64,000 bases of DNA, taken from assembly GCA_033977485.1 (NCBI GenBank), contig CM066989.1, forward strand, positions 97,545,887 through 97,609,886. The letters are read 5' to 3'. A program made the position numbers and the translations under genes. Shown here one piece after another: positions 21,415 through 33,291 of the stretch (position 1 is the first letter of the stretch; each line of letters opens with the position of its first letter). The DNA is from Hydrangea macrophylla. Lineage: Eukaryota > Streptophyta > Magnoliopsida > Cornales > Hydrangeaceae. The notes beneath the pieces were generated by a model. The model worked only from the letters and a program-made list of their open reading frames with translations, had not been told where the DNA came from and did no database searches.

Positions 21415-24400
21415 GTATAGCTTTCTCTAACCTCTTCCTTTCTCTAGATCTATCTTCCTCTCTACAAACATTTGTGTATATAGATCTATCTTATATTTCC
21501 CTCAAAATTCAATGGATTGACAATCATCTCTCCTGAATTCAAAGACTGGGATAAAAATGGTGTTTGGTGGGTACGTGAAAATTCGGTTTTTCTAAGAACC
21601 TCTGATTTTTGGCCATCAAGGATTTGAAAATGAACCACAAGAAAGAACAAAGTTAATATAATACATCTCAGTCAATTTTATAGATTTAAAAATGTTAGTT
21701 GCAGTATCAAATTATACATGGCTATTAACTAAGTTTAAATTCAAGTCTATTACGGTTGTAGTGTTTGATTGAATGAATACTTAAAGCTTTTCAAAATGTA
21801 AAGAACTAGGGTCTGCCATTTTTTTTATATAGAAGAGGTCTTTGTTATGCATGCAGATACTTTTGTTGATTTTGGAATGACATTCTTTACCTCACTTGGT
21901 ACTAAAATTTTCAAAGCCTCTTATTTTTCGTTTTGCTAATTCATATTTTAAACCCTCACTTCTGATTTTGAATTGAAATTAGTTAAAATGGAAGACCTCA
22001 ACTCATACAATTAACAACAAAAGTCCCAAAATATGGCGAAATTACAAGTGCCTAAGTGTATTTTTTTTTTGTTTAGTGGTCCCATGTGAGGACATAGGTT
22101 ATGGGGCGAGGGGTTTTTTTTTTTTTTTTTTTTTTTTCAGAATATGGTTAATTAAATAAATAAATGGTACAAATTACAAGGGGCATACCCCAGGAACTTA
22201 TACAAAAAGCAAATGATATTCATGAATTTTATGGGTGGGTAGAGTAAGTTGACATTTAATCAAAGCTGTGGGTTCTAAGTGGAAACCTTTTGATTTACTT
22301 ATCAATAACTAAGCAATTGGTTATCAAGATGCTCCTCAAATATTGAGCATAATTTGCATTCTTAATTTTTGCCAGAAAGAGAAGCGAACCTAACAACATT
22401 TTGGGAAGCCATAGATTCTATTGCCAATGCAGTTGTTGCTCAAGAGAATTGTCAGTGGAATGCTAAGTGTAACTGACCTCCATTCTCTAGGAGGTATAAT
22501 TGGTAGCTTTTCTAATGGTAGTACATTTTTACAATTGGCTTTAATATCTTTCCATTGTTTTAATTAGTTCATTATATGAGGATCAATACTGTAATGTACG
22601 TATATACATACTTATTCACTAAGAATACATACTGCTACTTGGAATACCATGAGACTAAATACATTTCACATTGTTCATTATTTTTGCTCTTGGGAAAATG
22701 AAGAAGTCATCCTCTTATTTAAAGTATAGTTAAGTTCTGCAATAAATTATAGAGTTTGTGTTACCTCTTGGGTGTATCTATTAAAGTTGAATGGTTTCAC
22801 TTAGTGAGAAGATTATACACCCTAAGCTGGTAGGTATGTCATTACCCTTTTCCCCTTTGAATCACCTTTTCAATATATTTGTTAGTTGTTATCCCTCAGT
22901 TTGTGTTTGTGTGTAAAAAGAATAAATTCTATGGATTATGTGCAACATGGGGAAATATGGTGTTTTTATGATGAGATTTTCTAAAGTCATACACTGATAG
23001 AAATATTTGTGTACAAGTGAAACTGGTGACTTGAATTGCAACTATTTACGAAAGAACAGTATGCATTATTGTTCTCTCCAAAAAATTATGATCAAATCAG
23101 GGTTATATGAAAATTGAATGCCTTCTATACCATTTAAAATGGCATTTCAATATACCATCTCAGTTGGAGGATTTTGATTAAAGTTGATTTTCCAAAAAAA
23201 TTTGCTTTCATTTCTGGTCATAGTTGGTGTTTCTTTGACAACCCCATTCACAATGATTTGTAGATGAATTTATGTACATTTTTGTTTCATAATATGATGT
23301 CTGTTTTATACTATGCATTATTCATTTAAGTTTGATTAGTTGGCAGTAAAAGCCTTTGTTCATAGTCACGTAATTTTCCCCTTTGGGTACCACTCCAGCA
23401 GTTGGTGGGTTTGCGATTTGCTCCAACACGTGGCATCAATTTTCAAACAAATTTATCAGTTTGTGGATTGTATTTTAAACATGCAAATCTAGTTTTATAC
23501 CTTTTTTCATATTCCTAATGTATAATGATCTAAGTTTATCCAACGATTCAAATCATGGATTTGCATTTATTTTTAGGAGAAGCAAATACAACTTTGGTGA
23601 TTCTTATATTGAAAGAAGATGGGGCCTTATAGCTTTTATTAGCTTTTCCTGCCCAAACAGGCTTAATGGCATGAGATACTTCAAGAGACGAATGGGAGGC
23701 TTTTTTTTATTTCTTTAGTAATCTTTCCCACTTTGTATCTTCTTAGCAAAAAAAAAAAAAAAAAAAGGCCAATCTTTGCCACTTTATTGGTTTTGATTTG
23801 ACTATTTGTGCGTTTTTTTTTTCGACAGAAAGAATTGCAGCCTTGCTATGGAGCTCACATAGAAATTGTTGCATTAGTTTTCTTTGTAGTTGGCCCTTTT
23901 TTTATTTGTTTTCATTGTTTAGTTCTTTTCATTTTTTAATCATTGTGTGTTAATTTGTTATTTAAATACACGTTTGTTGCGAATGATCTATACCATATAC
24001 AAAAGCCAGACCTTTTTTTCTCAATCACTTATTAGTAATTTTTATTGTTATTGTTGCATGTCATTTGCTTAATTCTGTTTGTTTAGTTGAAAATTTGGGG
24101 TAGGGGTCGGGTGTGGCTTCGAGAAAGGGTGTGTGTCGCGTGGAATCTATACTAGCTGTTTGTATTTGGGCTCCTAATATTCGAGCTCATCAATGGCGTT
24201 GGCGGCTCTGTTCTTCTACTGCCTTCTCGACTCTGTTACCCACTTGGTTGTTCGAATCGAGCAGTTGAACCAACGCATTGAGAAGCTCAATAATCGGGAT
24301 TGATGATCCAGTATACACCGTGTTATTCCTAATAGGCAATCTATATAGACAATATAAACTGGTAAAAAAAAAAAGAAACAGTAATTGAAAACAGAAACTG

Positions 24401-24815
24401 AATTAAACTCACTGTTACAGAATTTAGAAACTATTATTTGAGACAGAATCCGAGCCCAGCGAACTGTTTCCTTAGGACGAATTTTCTCCCTCTCGGTGTA
24501 CAAGGTTGATGAACAATCATCTCCCAAGATAGAATGGATTTTCAATTCTGTAGAAGTTGCACTTCAATCTCCAGAATACAGCGAACACAAAGCTGTATAA
24601 TACTCGAACAACAATGATATGCAGTGTAGTGTAAGCGAGAGATTAATTTTGCGTGATTATGTAATGAAACCAGAGGAGTATATATAAACAGTGTAGTGAC
24701 TGTTCGAATCAACACATCCAAACAGAGCATTGCAATTGTTGGAGTGGTGACTGTACGAAAACAGCACAACCTTATCATTCTGGAAGGACATGACTGTTAA
24801 GAAAATATTGGAGGG
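21415..24815. other. MULE interior without recognisable genes
   Basis: AT-rich, intron-like sequence with poly-T and poly-A runs (22116-22137, 23749-23766). At about 22387-22490 a short frame (REANLTTFWEAIDSIANAV) ends in TGA after a CAG acceptor and may be another captured exon. At 24193-24303 another short frame begins MALAALFFYCLLDSVTHLVV. A minus-strand TATATATAC with leader-like sequence lies at about 24.45-24.69 kb. None can be named. Confidence 0.4.
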
Positions 24816-25077
24816 AAATTCAAATGAATTTTCTCCAAAAAGAATAGTCAATTTCAAAGAGCCCAAGCCCAGGACCACAGACCCACGGCCCGTGCCCAAG
24901 CCCGGCCGGTCGGCGGCGGCGCGCGCGCGGGATAAATCCCACCAAGGGGAAATTCAAATGAATTTTCTCCAAAAAGAATAGTCAATTTCAAAGAGCCCAA
25001 GCCCAGGACCACGGACCCACGGCCCGCGGCCAAGCCCGGCAGGTCGGCGGCGCGCACGGGATAAATCCCACCAAAGC
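24816..25077. repeat. Direct duplication of a 134-bp GC-rich unit
   Basis: AAATTCAAATGAATTTTCTC starts both units (24816 and 24950). Each ends in a GATAAATCCCACCAA stretch after a very GC-rich core with CGGCGGCG and CGCGCG. Confidence 0.9.
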
Positions 25078-26026
25078 CTAGGTCCTCCCTCCTTAAAAAA
25101 AGTGGGTACCTCAAACGGGCATACCCCTTAGGAGAATTCCCTCTTAAATATACCCTTAAGTTGTTTGCTGTTTTTCCTATGTGGGACAACCAATATTTCC
25201 CACATTTTCCTCCTACACCAATGTTTCACATGGGCCACTTTGGATGATAATTTCTCATTCATCCCTTATTGGATTTCAATATGTAAATATACGACATTCA
25301 TCTCCTCAAGGAAGAGAACGGATTTCAATGTGGTCCCGCCCCAAACAACGTGTGGGACCCACCTTAAATTGTAGCCAAAGTTTCCATAAAACTATGACAA
25401 TGAAATCCAATTTTCCAACACACCGGAGATAAGTGAGTTTCACACTAATTTTGATTGCTAATCCAATTTGTTTTCTGGGTTTTATGGTATATGCTTTTAT
25501 GGGTATTTGATGAAAAGCCTTTGGGGGTTATCTTTAGTTATGTTTTTTAGAATTGATTCAATCGGCATTGGATTGTCGGATTTATATATGTGATTGATGT
25601 GTGGGCCATAAATAGATGTACCTAATTTCCATCTATTAGGGTTTTTGTCATACTTTTAGAAAGAGTGCCACTATTGCCCATCTATACATGTATTCATACA
25701 CAAAAATCATATGGTCTGCTATAATTTCCCATTACCATTGGAGCACTACAATAAACTTAAACAGAAATAGACCTAATAGACCTATATACAGATCGTATTT
25801 GTTTCTATATTATATGGACTGTTTAGTTTATTTCTCACATCTGCATCAAACAGCCATGTCAATAGCCACCTTTCTCCATATATTTAGTTTGTGTATTCCT
25901 ATAGCTCAATCAGAGATGAACATATGGTTCAGCCCTCTCTTTCCCATTTTTTCCCCTATTTATTCATTGTCGTCCTTAAAATACTCTTGATTTTCTCTTT
26001 CATTTTTTTTTTGTTTTGGTATGCAG

Positions 26027-26113
26027 ATCTTGATTCATACTCCAAATGTTCAAATAAATCTTGTTTTTGATGGCAGCGAAGGGTCTCGGCCCAATTTCAA
26101 TAATGTGACCAAG
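26027..26113 (+). pseudogene. Exon-like fragment of 29 codons in the MULE
   Basis: Sits between a T-rich stretch ending TATGCAG and AAG|GTAATG. It reads ILIHTPNVQINLVFDGS and on to NNVTK without a stop. I do not recognise the protein. It lies 0.6 kb before the subtilase fragment on the same strand. Confidence 0.35.
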
Positions 26114-26726
26114 GTAATGGTCTGATTTGATAAATTTTTTCCCTCCCTAACCGTGTAGATGTGAGACCTTGGATTTACAAGCTCTAACTTGTGTTGAAGG
26201 ATTGAAGAAATAAAATGTACCTAGAAAAAGGAAAAAGAAAATTGATGTATTATATAATTCAATTAAATTAGAACCATGGACTGTTGGAATAAGAATAATT
26301 TAACAAGTTTGGGAAAAGGTTAATCTGAAAACAAGTCCAAAGTCTGACATTATGCACAAATTGAAAAGATCCCAGATATAAGGCAATGTTGATTATTGTC
26401 AACTCACAATGACGTGGACATATGAGAGTTTTTTAAGAAACTGAATCGATTATTTACTTATCTTTGGTGGGTAATTATAGGAAATAGTGGCAATAAAAAT
26501 GGGAATCAACATAGTATTAGAAAGCATGGGGAAATATATAGGAACTCTTAAAGAAAATGGTTTTAAGTAGTACTAATTCTTGGTGGATTGATATCGGAAA
26601 AGAATAGCAATCATACATGTCATTACTCTTTATTCAATTTTGATTAATGTTTCTTCTTCATCTTTTTCCCCCTGCAATATAATTGTCTCATTTTATAGTT
26701 TCTCTCAATTAAATGGCTTAATGCAG

Positions 26727-26824
26727 CAAAGACAAAACCAAAGACTCCATTTTTGACTCCTATAGAAGAAATATAGATGGTTTTGCTGCAGTTCTTGATG
26801 AGAAATGCGTATCTGAGATTGCAA
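26727..26824 (+). pseudogene. Subtilase propeptide (inhibitor I9) exon fragment
   Basis: Reads DSIFDSYRRNIDGFAAVLDE and continues CVSEIA. Plant subtilisin-like proteases carry at this point a very similar AIFYSYTxxINGFAA segment in the propeptide, which folds the enzyme and inhibits it until cleavage. A CAG acceptor precedes it and a GTACAA donor follows. The catalytic Asp, His and Ser regions are absent from the window, so this is an isolated captured exon in the MULE, not a gene. Confidence 0.65.
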
Positions 26825-27215
26825 GTACAACATTTTTAATACTCACTATTTTCTTTACCCCTATTTCCTCTATGTTAGTTCAAATTTGTCTCACTAAATG
26901 TATATGTATTCGTCTCACTAAAGAGGCTAACGATTGAAATTACAAAACATTCTGCCAATAACCAACAATACTGCACAGCGCACGGGGTATCGACTAGTTG
27001 TATATATGACCAGACACGAAGAAACAGAGCTCTTTCTAGGCGGTGTGAATTTTCAATTTTCTCAGTAGTGGAATTATGCTCTGTTTCAGACCCGCCAAAC
27101 TTGTAGAAATTTGGGTATGCAATTGAGGGTCCCATCAACATCACCCACCATCAACATCACCCACATATCCAGTATTCAAGTTTACATTCAAGTTGATACG
27201 ATTAGATCTGGAATT

Positions 27216-27470
27216 CTACATGACTGTAGGTCCGCCCGAGCCACTAACCCCACTACTCTCACGCAAAAGGATATTAGATGATTCAAATCGCCTTTCTTCC
27301 AATCTTGGATCAACTCCACCATATGCACTAAATGAAGAAGACCGAGCATGTTCCATTTTTAGACCATCATCGCCATCAACCTGGTTTTGTAAATTGGCCC
27401 TTGAGCTAGATTCACCCAAATCCCACCCACAACTCCGACCATTATGACTAACACTATTGTTGGAAACAGA
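27216..27470 (-). pseudogene. Open fragment of unknown protein near the MULE right end
   Basis: A minus-strand frame of about 80 codons with ordinary composition (GESSSRANLQNQVDGDDGLK, later YGGVDPRLEERRFESS), ending at a stop near 27216. It is Ser- and Glu-rich, without a motif I know. The overlapping plus-strand frame is its shadow or the reverse; the minus frame looks more protein-like. Possibly a captured exon. Confidence 0.3.
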
Positions 27471-28618
27471 TCCTGGTGGAGATCAGTTTGAAGATGTCAA
27501 ATGATCAATGATTGATGAACGAAATCCCTACCTTCGAGCTTCGTGTTCATGATTGAACATCATGATCCATTGCAAGCCCTAGATCTCATTTGGGGAACAT
27601 CGTTATACGGAGTGTGAATGAGGACTCAATTTTCAATTGTTTCATTGAAGGGTATATTAGTCTTTGCACTAAAAATGTTAGAAACCCTAACAGTGGCATT
27701 TAGAACCAAAGCATAGGGGTTATGTGTTACAGATGGAACTACAAGGGGGTCATGTGCCACACGGTCAAACTTCAAGGGGATAAAGTGTAATTTACCCTTA
27801 AAAAATATTAAAACTAGAAAAAAAGGAGGAAGCCCACCAGGATTGCTGGATTGGGAGGGAGACAAATTAGTCAATTAGACAAATACAACTATTAATCTTG
27901 ATTCTTGATGAATAAGAAATTTCTTCTTATTCATTTTGTTTGGATGTGCTTGGGTGTTAAGTTTATAGTAGTTGAATATTTTTATATTTGTAGTATTTTG
28001 GTATTTAAGATGTACATGTTAATAATTGATACATTTGATGAAAGACATGTTTGTATTCTTAGTAGGACTGTAAGCTTTTTTCGAATAACCGAATCGAGCT
28101 GACCGGTCAGTTTTCTTAAAATTACCTACAACTAAAAAACCGATTTGGTCGCCCAAATTGGCAAAATCGACCAAAAGGCGAAAAAATTGACCGAACCGAC
28201 CACTTCGATTGGTTTTCAAAACATGAAAAAAAAATCAAAAAAAAATTTTAAAAAAAAAAAGTTCGAACCGAACCGATGACACACTACACGGGTTAGACGG
28301 GTGACCCGTGTATGACTCGGCATGATTATGACCCAACACGATTATGACTCGACACGACAATGACCCAACACAATAATAACCCGACACGATTATGACCCGA
28401 CACGACCCGATTGTCACCCCTACCCCTATTTCCAGGGGAATCCTTAACCAACTCAACAAAAAAAATTTCCAACTCAGCCAATTTTTGAATTTTGTGAGAG
28501 GGGATAAAATCCTACATGGTATCCCTGTTATATCTAATATTTACTCCTTGTAAGGGAAGGATTGTCTAGGCTTATAAGAAGCACATACAGGATCTCTACC
28601 CGGGCAAGTACAGGGGCG

Positions 28619-28733
28619 TGTTGAGTTTATGATCCCACATCGGGAATTTAAAATCTTGCTACTTAGTATATAAGTTCATGAGGTCACTCCACCTATTGCC
28701 AATTGGTTTTGGATCGGATGCTTCAATTCAATA
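28619..28733 (+). repeat. Short LTR-like repeat (115 bp), left arm
   Basis: TGTTGAGTTTATGATCCCACA to CAATTCAATA; the right arm copy at 40582-40695 ends CAATTCAACA. It looks like a solo LTR of a very small (TRIM-like) retrotransposon. I find no target duplication. A third, truncated piece followed by GGTATCAGAGC is at about 60326-60372. Confidence 0.5.
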
Positions 28734-28774
28734 TAAGCATGTCGAGTAACAGACTTGAGCCCCGTAAGTTAGTG

Positions 28775-29572
28775 TTAAAGCATATTTGGAAAACTTGGAC
28801 TTTGTTGGAGGAGATATGTTTGAGACAATTCCCTCCGGCAAATGCATTCTTACTAAAGGTATAATACAAACTTCTCTTATATCCTCTTGCTTCCTCTTTT
28901 TGTGTTTTATGTCACGGGCTCAGGTCCTATTGATTAGGGGTTTAAATATGCATTTCATGGATAATGTTGCCTTTACAATGTTATGAGAGAGAGCTGTTAC
29001 CCAACTGCGCACAATGCATATGTTGCCAGTTTTCTCCTGATTCATAGTGAAACTTTGTCATTTCATGCTATGGACGTAGACTTTTAGTCGAACCTCATAA
29101 CTATTTGTGTTGCCATGTGCCTGTTTATCTTTTTGTTCATGAATTTTTCTATGTGATTTGCTGCTATTTGAGTCCGAATTCTAACTCTTTCACACACACA
29201 GGCACACATTTACATGATTTAGGTATTTCCAATTCGGAAACCTCTAATGTTATGATGGAATTTTGCAAATAGTGGATTATGCATGATTAGAGCAATGAAG
29301 GTTGCGCAAGGATATTACTGAAGCGGTGCAAAGAAGCGATCCCAAGCAAGGACAAAGGTGGCAAATTGATAATCATGGATATGGTAATTGATCAGAACCA
29401 AAAACAAGATAATGAGATGGTTGAAGCACAGATCTTCCTTAACATGGTTGTAGTTTTCGGCAAAGAGAGAAATGAGACAAAATGGGCAAAGATATTCTCT
29501 GATGCCGGCTTCGGTCATTACAACATAACTCCTATGGGATTAATGTCTGTCATTGAAGTTTATCCTCAATAG
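28775..29572 (+). pseudogene. O-methyltransferase pseudogene, left arm
   Basis: The C-terminal part of a plant small-molecule O-methyltransferase (COMT-like family, which methylates phenolics with S-adenosylmethionine). Exon 1 remnant to 28858: NLDFVGGDMFETIPS, part of the SAM-binding region. An intron follows. Exon 2 (29273-29572) has WIMHD then TAG in place of the conserved Trp (HDWS, with the catalytic His), then [37 protein letters not shown] and the usual end MSVIEVYPQ. The gene is 5' truncated and has the stop at 29288-29290. The right arm has TGG at this position, so the stop arose after the duplication. Confidence 0.88.
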
Positions 29573-29624
29573 GTCTTGGTATTCATAGATTCAGCTAAGT
29601 TTGTGCTGATTATATATAATATTG

Positions 29625-29826
29625 GGGTAATACTTGGGGCATAATCAAAGCCACAACCTTTTTTACACAACCTTCATTTTGTGTCTATCTCTCTCTTGAT
29701 GGGTCCCACAGTGCCAGTGACCCCACAGTGCCAGTGACCCCACAGTGCCCACTAGGAGAGAGATAGACACAAAATGGAGGTTGTGAGTAAAAGGTTGTGG
29801 CTTTAGTTGTGCCCCAAGTATTACTC
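29625..29826. mobile_element. Mutator-like MITE (202 bp), left arm only
   Basis: Inverted ends GGGTAATACTTGGGGCA and GAGTAATACTTGGGGCA, flanked by a perfect 9-bp duplication ATAATATTG (29616-29624 and 29827-29835). The right arm at about 36.77 kb shows the empty site. The centre has two and a half copies of CCCACAGTGCCAGTGA. Confidence 0.88.
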
Positions 29827-29945
29827 ATAATATTGTTTGGGACTTTGGATTATGAATAGTTGCATGTATGTACCCAATTTGCTGCATGTTCATGTTTGGG
29901 ACAAATAAAAGATTGAGATCTTCAGTGTTGTTGTTAGAAAAAATC

Positions 29946-30059
29946 ACCAAGTGAGGCATAGTTCAAGTGACAAAGAGCTAGGCATTTAAGTCCCCTCCAA
30001 AGTATTGATTCGAAGTTCGAACCTCCCCTCCCCTTGTCATAAAAAACAATTGTTGAAAA
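29946..30059 (+). mobile_element. tRNA-derived SINE, left arm
   Basis: Pol III-like boxes TAGTTCAAGTG (box A) and AGTTCGAACCT (box B) about 45 bp apart, then a TTGTCATAAAA... tail. AAAAATC-like bases lie on both sides. The inverted copy is at about 36541-36655 in the right arm, so it predates the duplication. Confidence 0.6.
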
Positions 30060-30370
30060 AAAAATCCATAAATATGATAAAGCAATGTACTATCAACTTC
30101 ATTGGGCGACTAGAGAAAACTAGTGCCGCAAATGGTGGCCAAACAGAGCCTTCTACATGAAGTTACCTAAAATGGAAAGTTCAAACTTTGTTTCTTCCGA
30201 CGTTTCCATCAAATATGGACCTTGTCACGTGATTTTGAACTCTCTTGATTTTTGTCGAATTTGGTAATGTTAGCCCAATAGGCCTCTTCTTCATGTTCTA
30301 CATCAAGGTACTTTGCAGAAAGTTTCTAATGAAATTTTCTTTGGCTTTATTTGATTCATGATTTCACTAA

Positions 30371-31154
30371 CGGCCCGTTTGGTTCACGGATTATTTTAAG
30401 TGGATTCTGATTACTAGGAATCATAATATCAGTAATCACTTTATCAGGAATCTGAAGCCCTACAGAATCTTTAGTTCACCAATAGAATTCTAGCTGGATT
30501 TAGAATCCAGTGTTTGGTTGGGTCAAGGAAAATGAAATGGAAATATTGTTAAATACGTAAGCTACCCTTGAAGGCTAAAAGAATGTACGAGTTAAAATCA
30601 AATTGTCAACCCTCTAAAAATGGAGAGTGATTATAAAAAATAATGGTATAAATCTAAAATCAATGACACATAAAAAATGAGATAAATAGAATAATTAAGA
30701 CATGAACATGAGTCTAAACTATTACATGTAGTTAAAATTTATTTGAATAATAATAAAATATATATTATATTTTTAAGCATCAAATACAATGTTTCAAACA
30801 TAAGAATTCATCATAAACAATCTCATCTACCAATCTCTCCATTTTAGAAAATAAGAAAAATTATAATTATAAATTTCTTTTGATCAAATTATTTGTTTGT
30901 TTAATAATCTAATAAAGGTTAGTTTAGGTATTATGAAAATAGTATATCAAAACCCCAGTAATCCTTAGGAATACCACCTCCAAGCTAGGATTTAGAATCC
31001 ACCCTATTTTCCACCTTTGGGTGGATTCTAAATCTAGTGGGACCCACAATTTATTAAATATTCCATGAACCAAACAAAGATATATTTTAAGATTACTAGT
31101 AATCTTCGGGTGGAATCAAAATCCACCCTAAGAATCCATGAACCAAACGGGCCG
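30371..31154. mobile_element. PIF/Harbinger-type element (784 bp), left arm only
   Basis: Inverted ends CGGCCCGTTTGGTTCACGGATT with one mismatch over 22 bp, and target duplication TAA on both sides. The right arm (about 36.22 kb, complement) shows the uninterrupted site. The interior is AT-rich and has no transposase. Confidence 0.9.
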
Positions 31155-31190
31155 TAAAAGGGAAAGGAAAAGAAATTACTGGGAAAAAAA

Positions 31191-32787
31191 TAGAAATTTT
31201 TCCGAAAATTCTTATCTATTAAACTTTTTTTTATTAGGTCCACTCTTATTATCATGTTACTAATAAGTCCAAATCAATGCAAAATCCCCTATTCTTTTTA
31301 AATTCCCCCGAATTTGGTTATTTTTATGACATTTTTAACATTTACACATATATATATATATATAGGATGATATATGTAAATATCTATATAATCCCTCATA
31401 ACAATATGTGGTACAGTCAAAGTTATCCCTACCATTAAGGGATTCACACTCCACAATTAATAGTTACAGATATTTATAGATATAGCTGGTTATATATGGA
31501 AATATCAATAAAGATTTAATTTAATTTTCAGTTATTCTTATCCCATTAATGGTGGAGTTACCTTTGGAACAAACTAATAATTACCATGATTGTAGGTATA
31601 TACATTTGAATGGAGATTTAATTTGTAGTGGACTCTTTTTGGTTTGGTAAGTTGTCATCCACATCTTTAATGATTTCCATATCTTTAGTGCGACAACAAA
31701 TATTTTGTCAGATTATCCATTGCTAATTTTTTCGTTCAATTTAATTTTGGTCTGCATGGCATGTATTTTTTATAGTAATGACTAGTCACATTATTAGTGC
31801 ATTTACAATTTTTTGATGGAAATCAGTGTACAATTTTACACTACATTATCAGTGTAAAATTTTCACTGCATTTCAGAATTATATACAGATATATATATAT
31901 ATAGTATATAAAAGAGTAGTCAATGATTGCCATTATAATTTTAACACTGCATTATGAATGACTACAAGATGAGAGTTTTACACTATAGCACTTTTCCAAT
32001 GCACTGCTATCAAAAAAAAAAAAAAATCAGTGAAAAATAATGTAAGAGTCAAATCTTGCTAGCCATAATTTTTACACTGAAAAACAACACAAGAGTCAAA
32101 TTTTGATAGCTATAATTTTTACACTGAAAATCAGTGAACAAATGTAAAATCAACACATGTTTACATTAAAAATCAGACAAATCCAATATCCAAAAAAAAG
32201 AGACTAATATAAGAGTACAAGAACTCGCATTAGTATATAATTTTACACTTCATCTGCAGAAAATTAGAGGACCAACAAAAAATATAGAATCTGCAGAATA
32301 GATCGGCGACGCCTCCATTAGAGCTTAACACGCCACTAGCAGATCGGGATGCATCCATTTGAATCTCGAACTCAATGGCGAAGATGGCGACAGAGATAAC
32401 TAGTCCAATATATCCGCCATCCATTACTCATGTACGCCAGGAAGCTTCTTTCCACACCAACGAAGCACTCACAATCGTCGACGCTTGATCACCGAAAACG
32501 GTCCTTGAAATAGCAATGGTCGAATGAGAGAGAGAGAGAGAGAGAGGGGTGGGGGGAGGAGGTTTTGAGAAGAGATCTTGTATATATAGGCTTTTTAATT
32601 ACATATACATATATAGATGTATATATATTAGGAATCAAATAAATTTGCATTTGAATTTTAAAAATCCTAGATTAAGCTGGGGGTAGAATGGTCTGAAATA
32701 TTTTTGTGGACCTATCTTCAAATAGTTTTTTGTATTGGGTCTATTATAACAAAGATACACTAAATAGGATTTAATACTAGTTAACCC
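31191..32787. other. 1.6 kb insertion of unknown type in left arm
   Basis: Interrupts an A-run that is continuous in the right arm (about 36.19 kb), so poly-A lies on both sides. No inverted ends, CTAG end or LTRs are visible. Inside, ACACTGAAAA and TTTTTACACTG motifs recur (about 31.83-32.15 kb) and a (GA)n run lies at 32525-32546. A GC-richer stretch at 32.27-32.50 kb has a minus-strand frame (MDGGYIGLVISVAIFAIEFE) that might be a captured 5' exon. Confidence 0.45.
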
Positions 32788-32933
32788 AAAAAAAAAAACA
32801 CTTTTCTTTATTTTGTCAATAAGAAAAACACTGGTGGAAAGAAAATATGGTGAAAAAATATGTATAAGGTTTGAATTTTGTGAGTTAATTTCTTTCCTCT
32901 TTTCTTGAGTCCCTATTACATTTTGAAAATTTA

Positions 32934-33260
32934 AGGCCCCGTTTGATAACCATTTTATTTTTTTGTTTTTATTTTTTGGTTTTTGTGTTAAAAATTTTTG
33001 TGCTCATTTAAAAAAAAAAGAGAATAAAAAATGCATTTGGTAACTTCGTTTTTGTTTTTAAAAGTGAGAACCAAAAAAAATAAATGCGTTTGGTAAACTA
33101 TATTTTTGTGTCAAAATTTTATAACTACTTAGTAAAATAACTATTTGCCCTTAAAACTTCAAAATGTCATAACTTGTTTAAATAAATTGTTTAAAAAAAC
33201 TAGAATTTAACGTTGTCAAAGTCAATAAGCTCATATTATTATGAAAACCATTTTGGGACC

Positions 33261-33291
<31 letters not shown>

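Larger units (their letters stand above)
19276..27797. mobile_element. MULE with about 110-bp inverted ends carrying gene fragments
   Basis: The ends are long inverted repeats. The left begins GGATAAATTACACTTTACCC; the right, read on the minus strand, begins GGGTAAATTACACTTTATCC, with similarity for about 110 bp down to the CACTGTTAG region. The flanking 9 bp (ATAAAAAAA and TTAAAAAAT) agree at 7 of 9 positions, the length expected for Mutator-like elements. No transposase is recognisable in 8.5 kb. The interior contains exon-like pieces with splice signals, including a subtilase propeptide fragment, so it looks like a Pack-MULE. Confidence 0.7.
18795..28422. mobile_element. hAT-like non-autonomous element, enlarged by a nested MULE
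   Basis: Terminal inverted repeats TAGGGGTGGCAA (left) and TAGGGGTGACAA (right, complement), with 8-bp target duplications CCCCTATT at 18787-18794 and 28423-28430. The right arm of the large inverted duplication shows the empty site near 40.88 kb. Subterminal sequence repeats GACCCGACACG-type motifs at both ends, as in hAT elements. Without the MULE the element is only about 1.1 kb, with no transposase. Confidence 0.85.

Noticed and set aside
28062..28275. Possible further small element rich in ACCGAACCG
   Set aside because: The left end looks hAT-like, but I could not find matching ends or target duplications.
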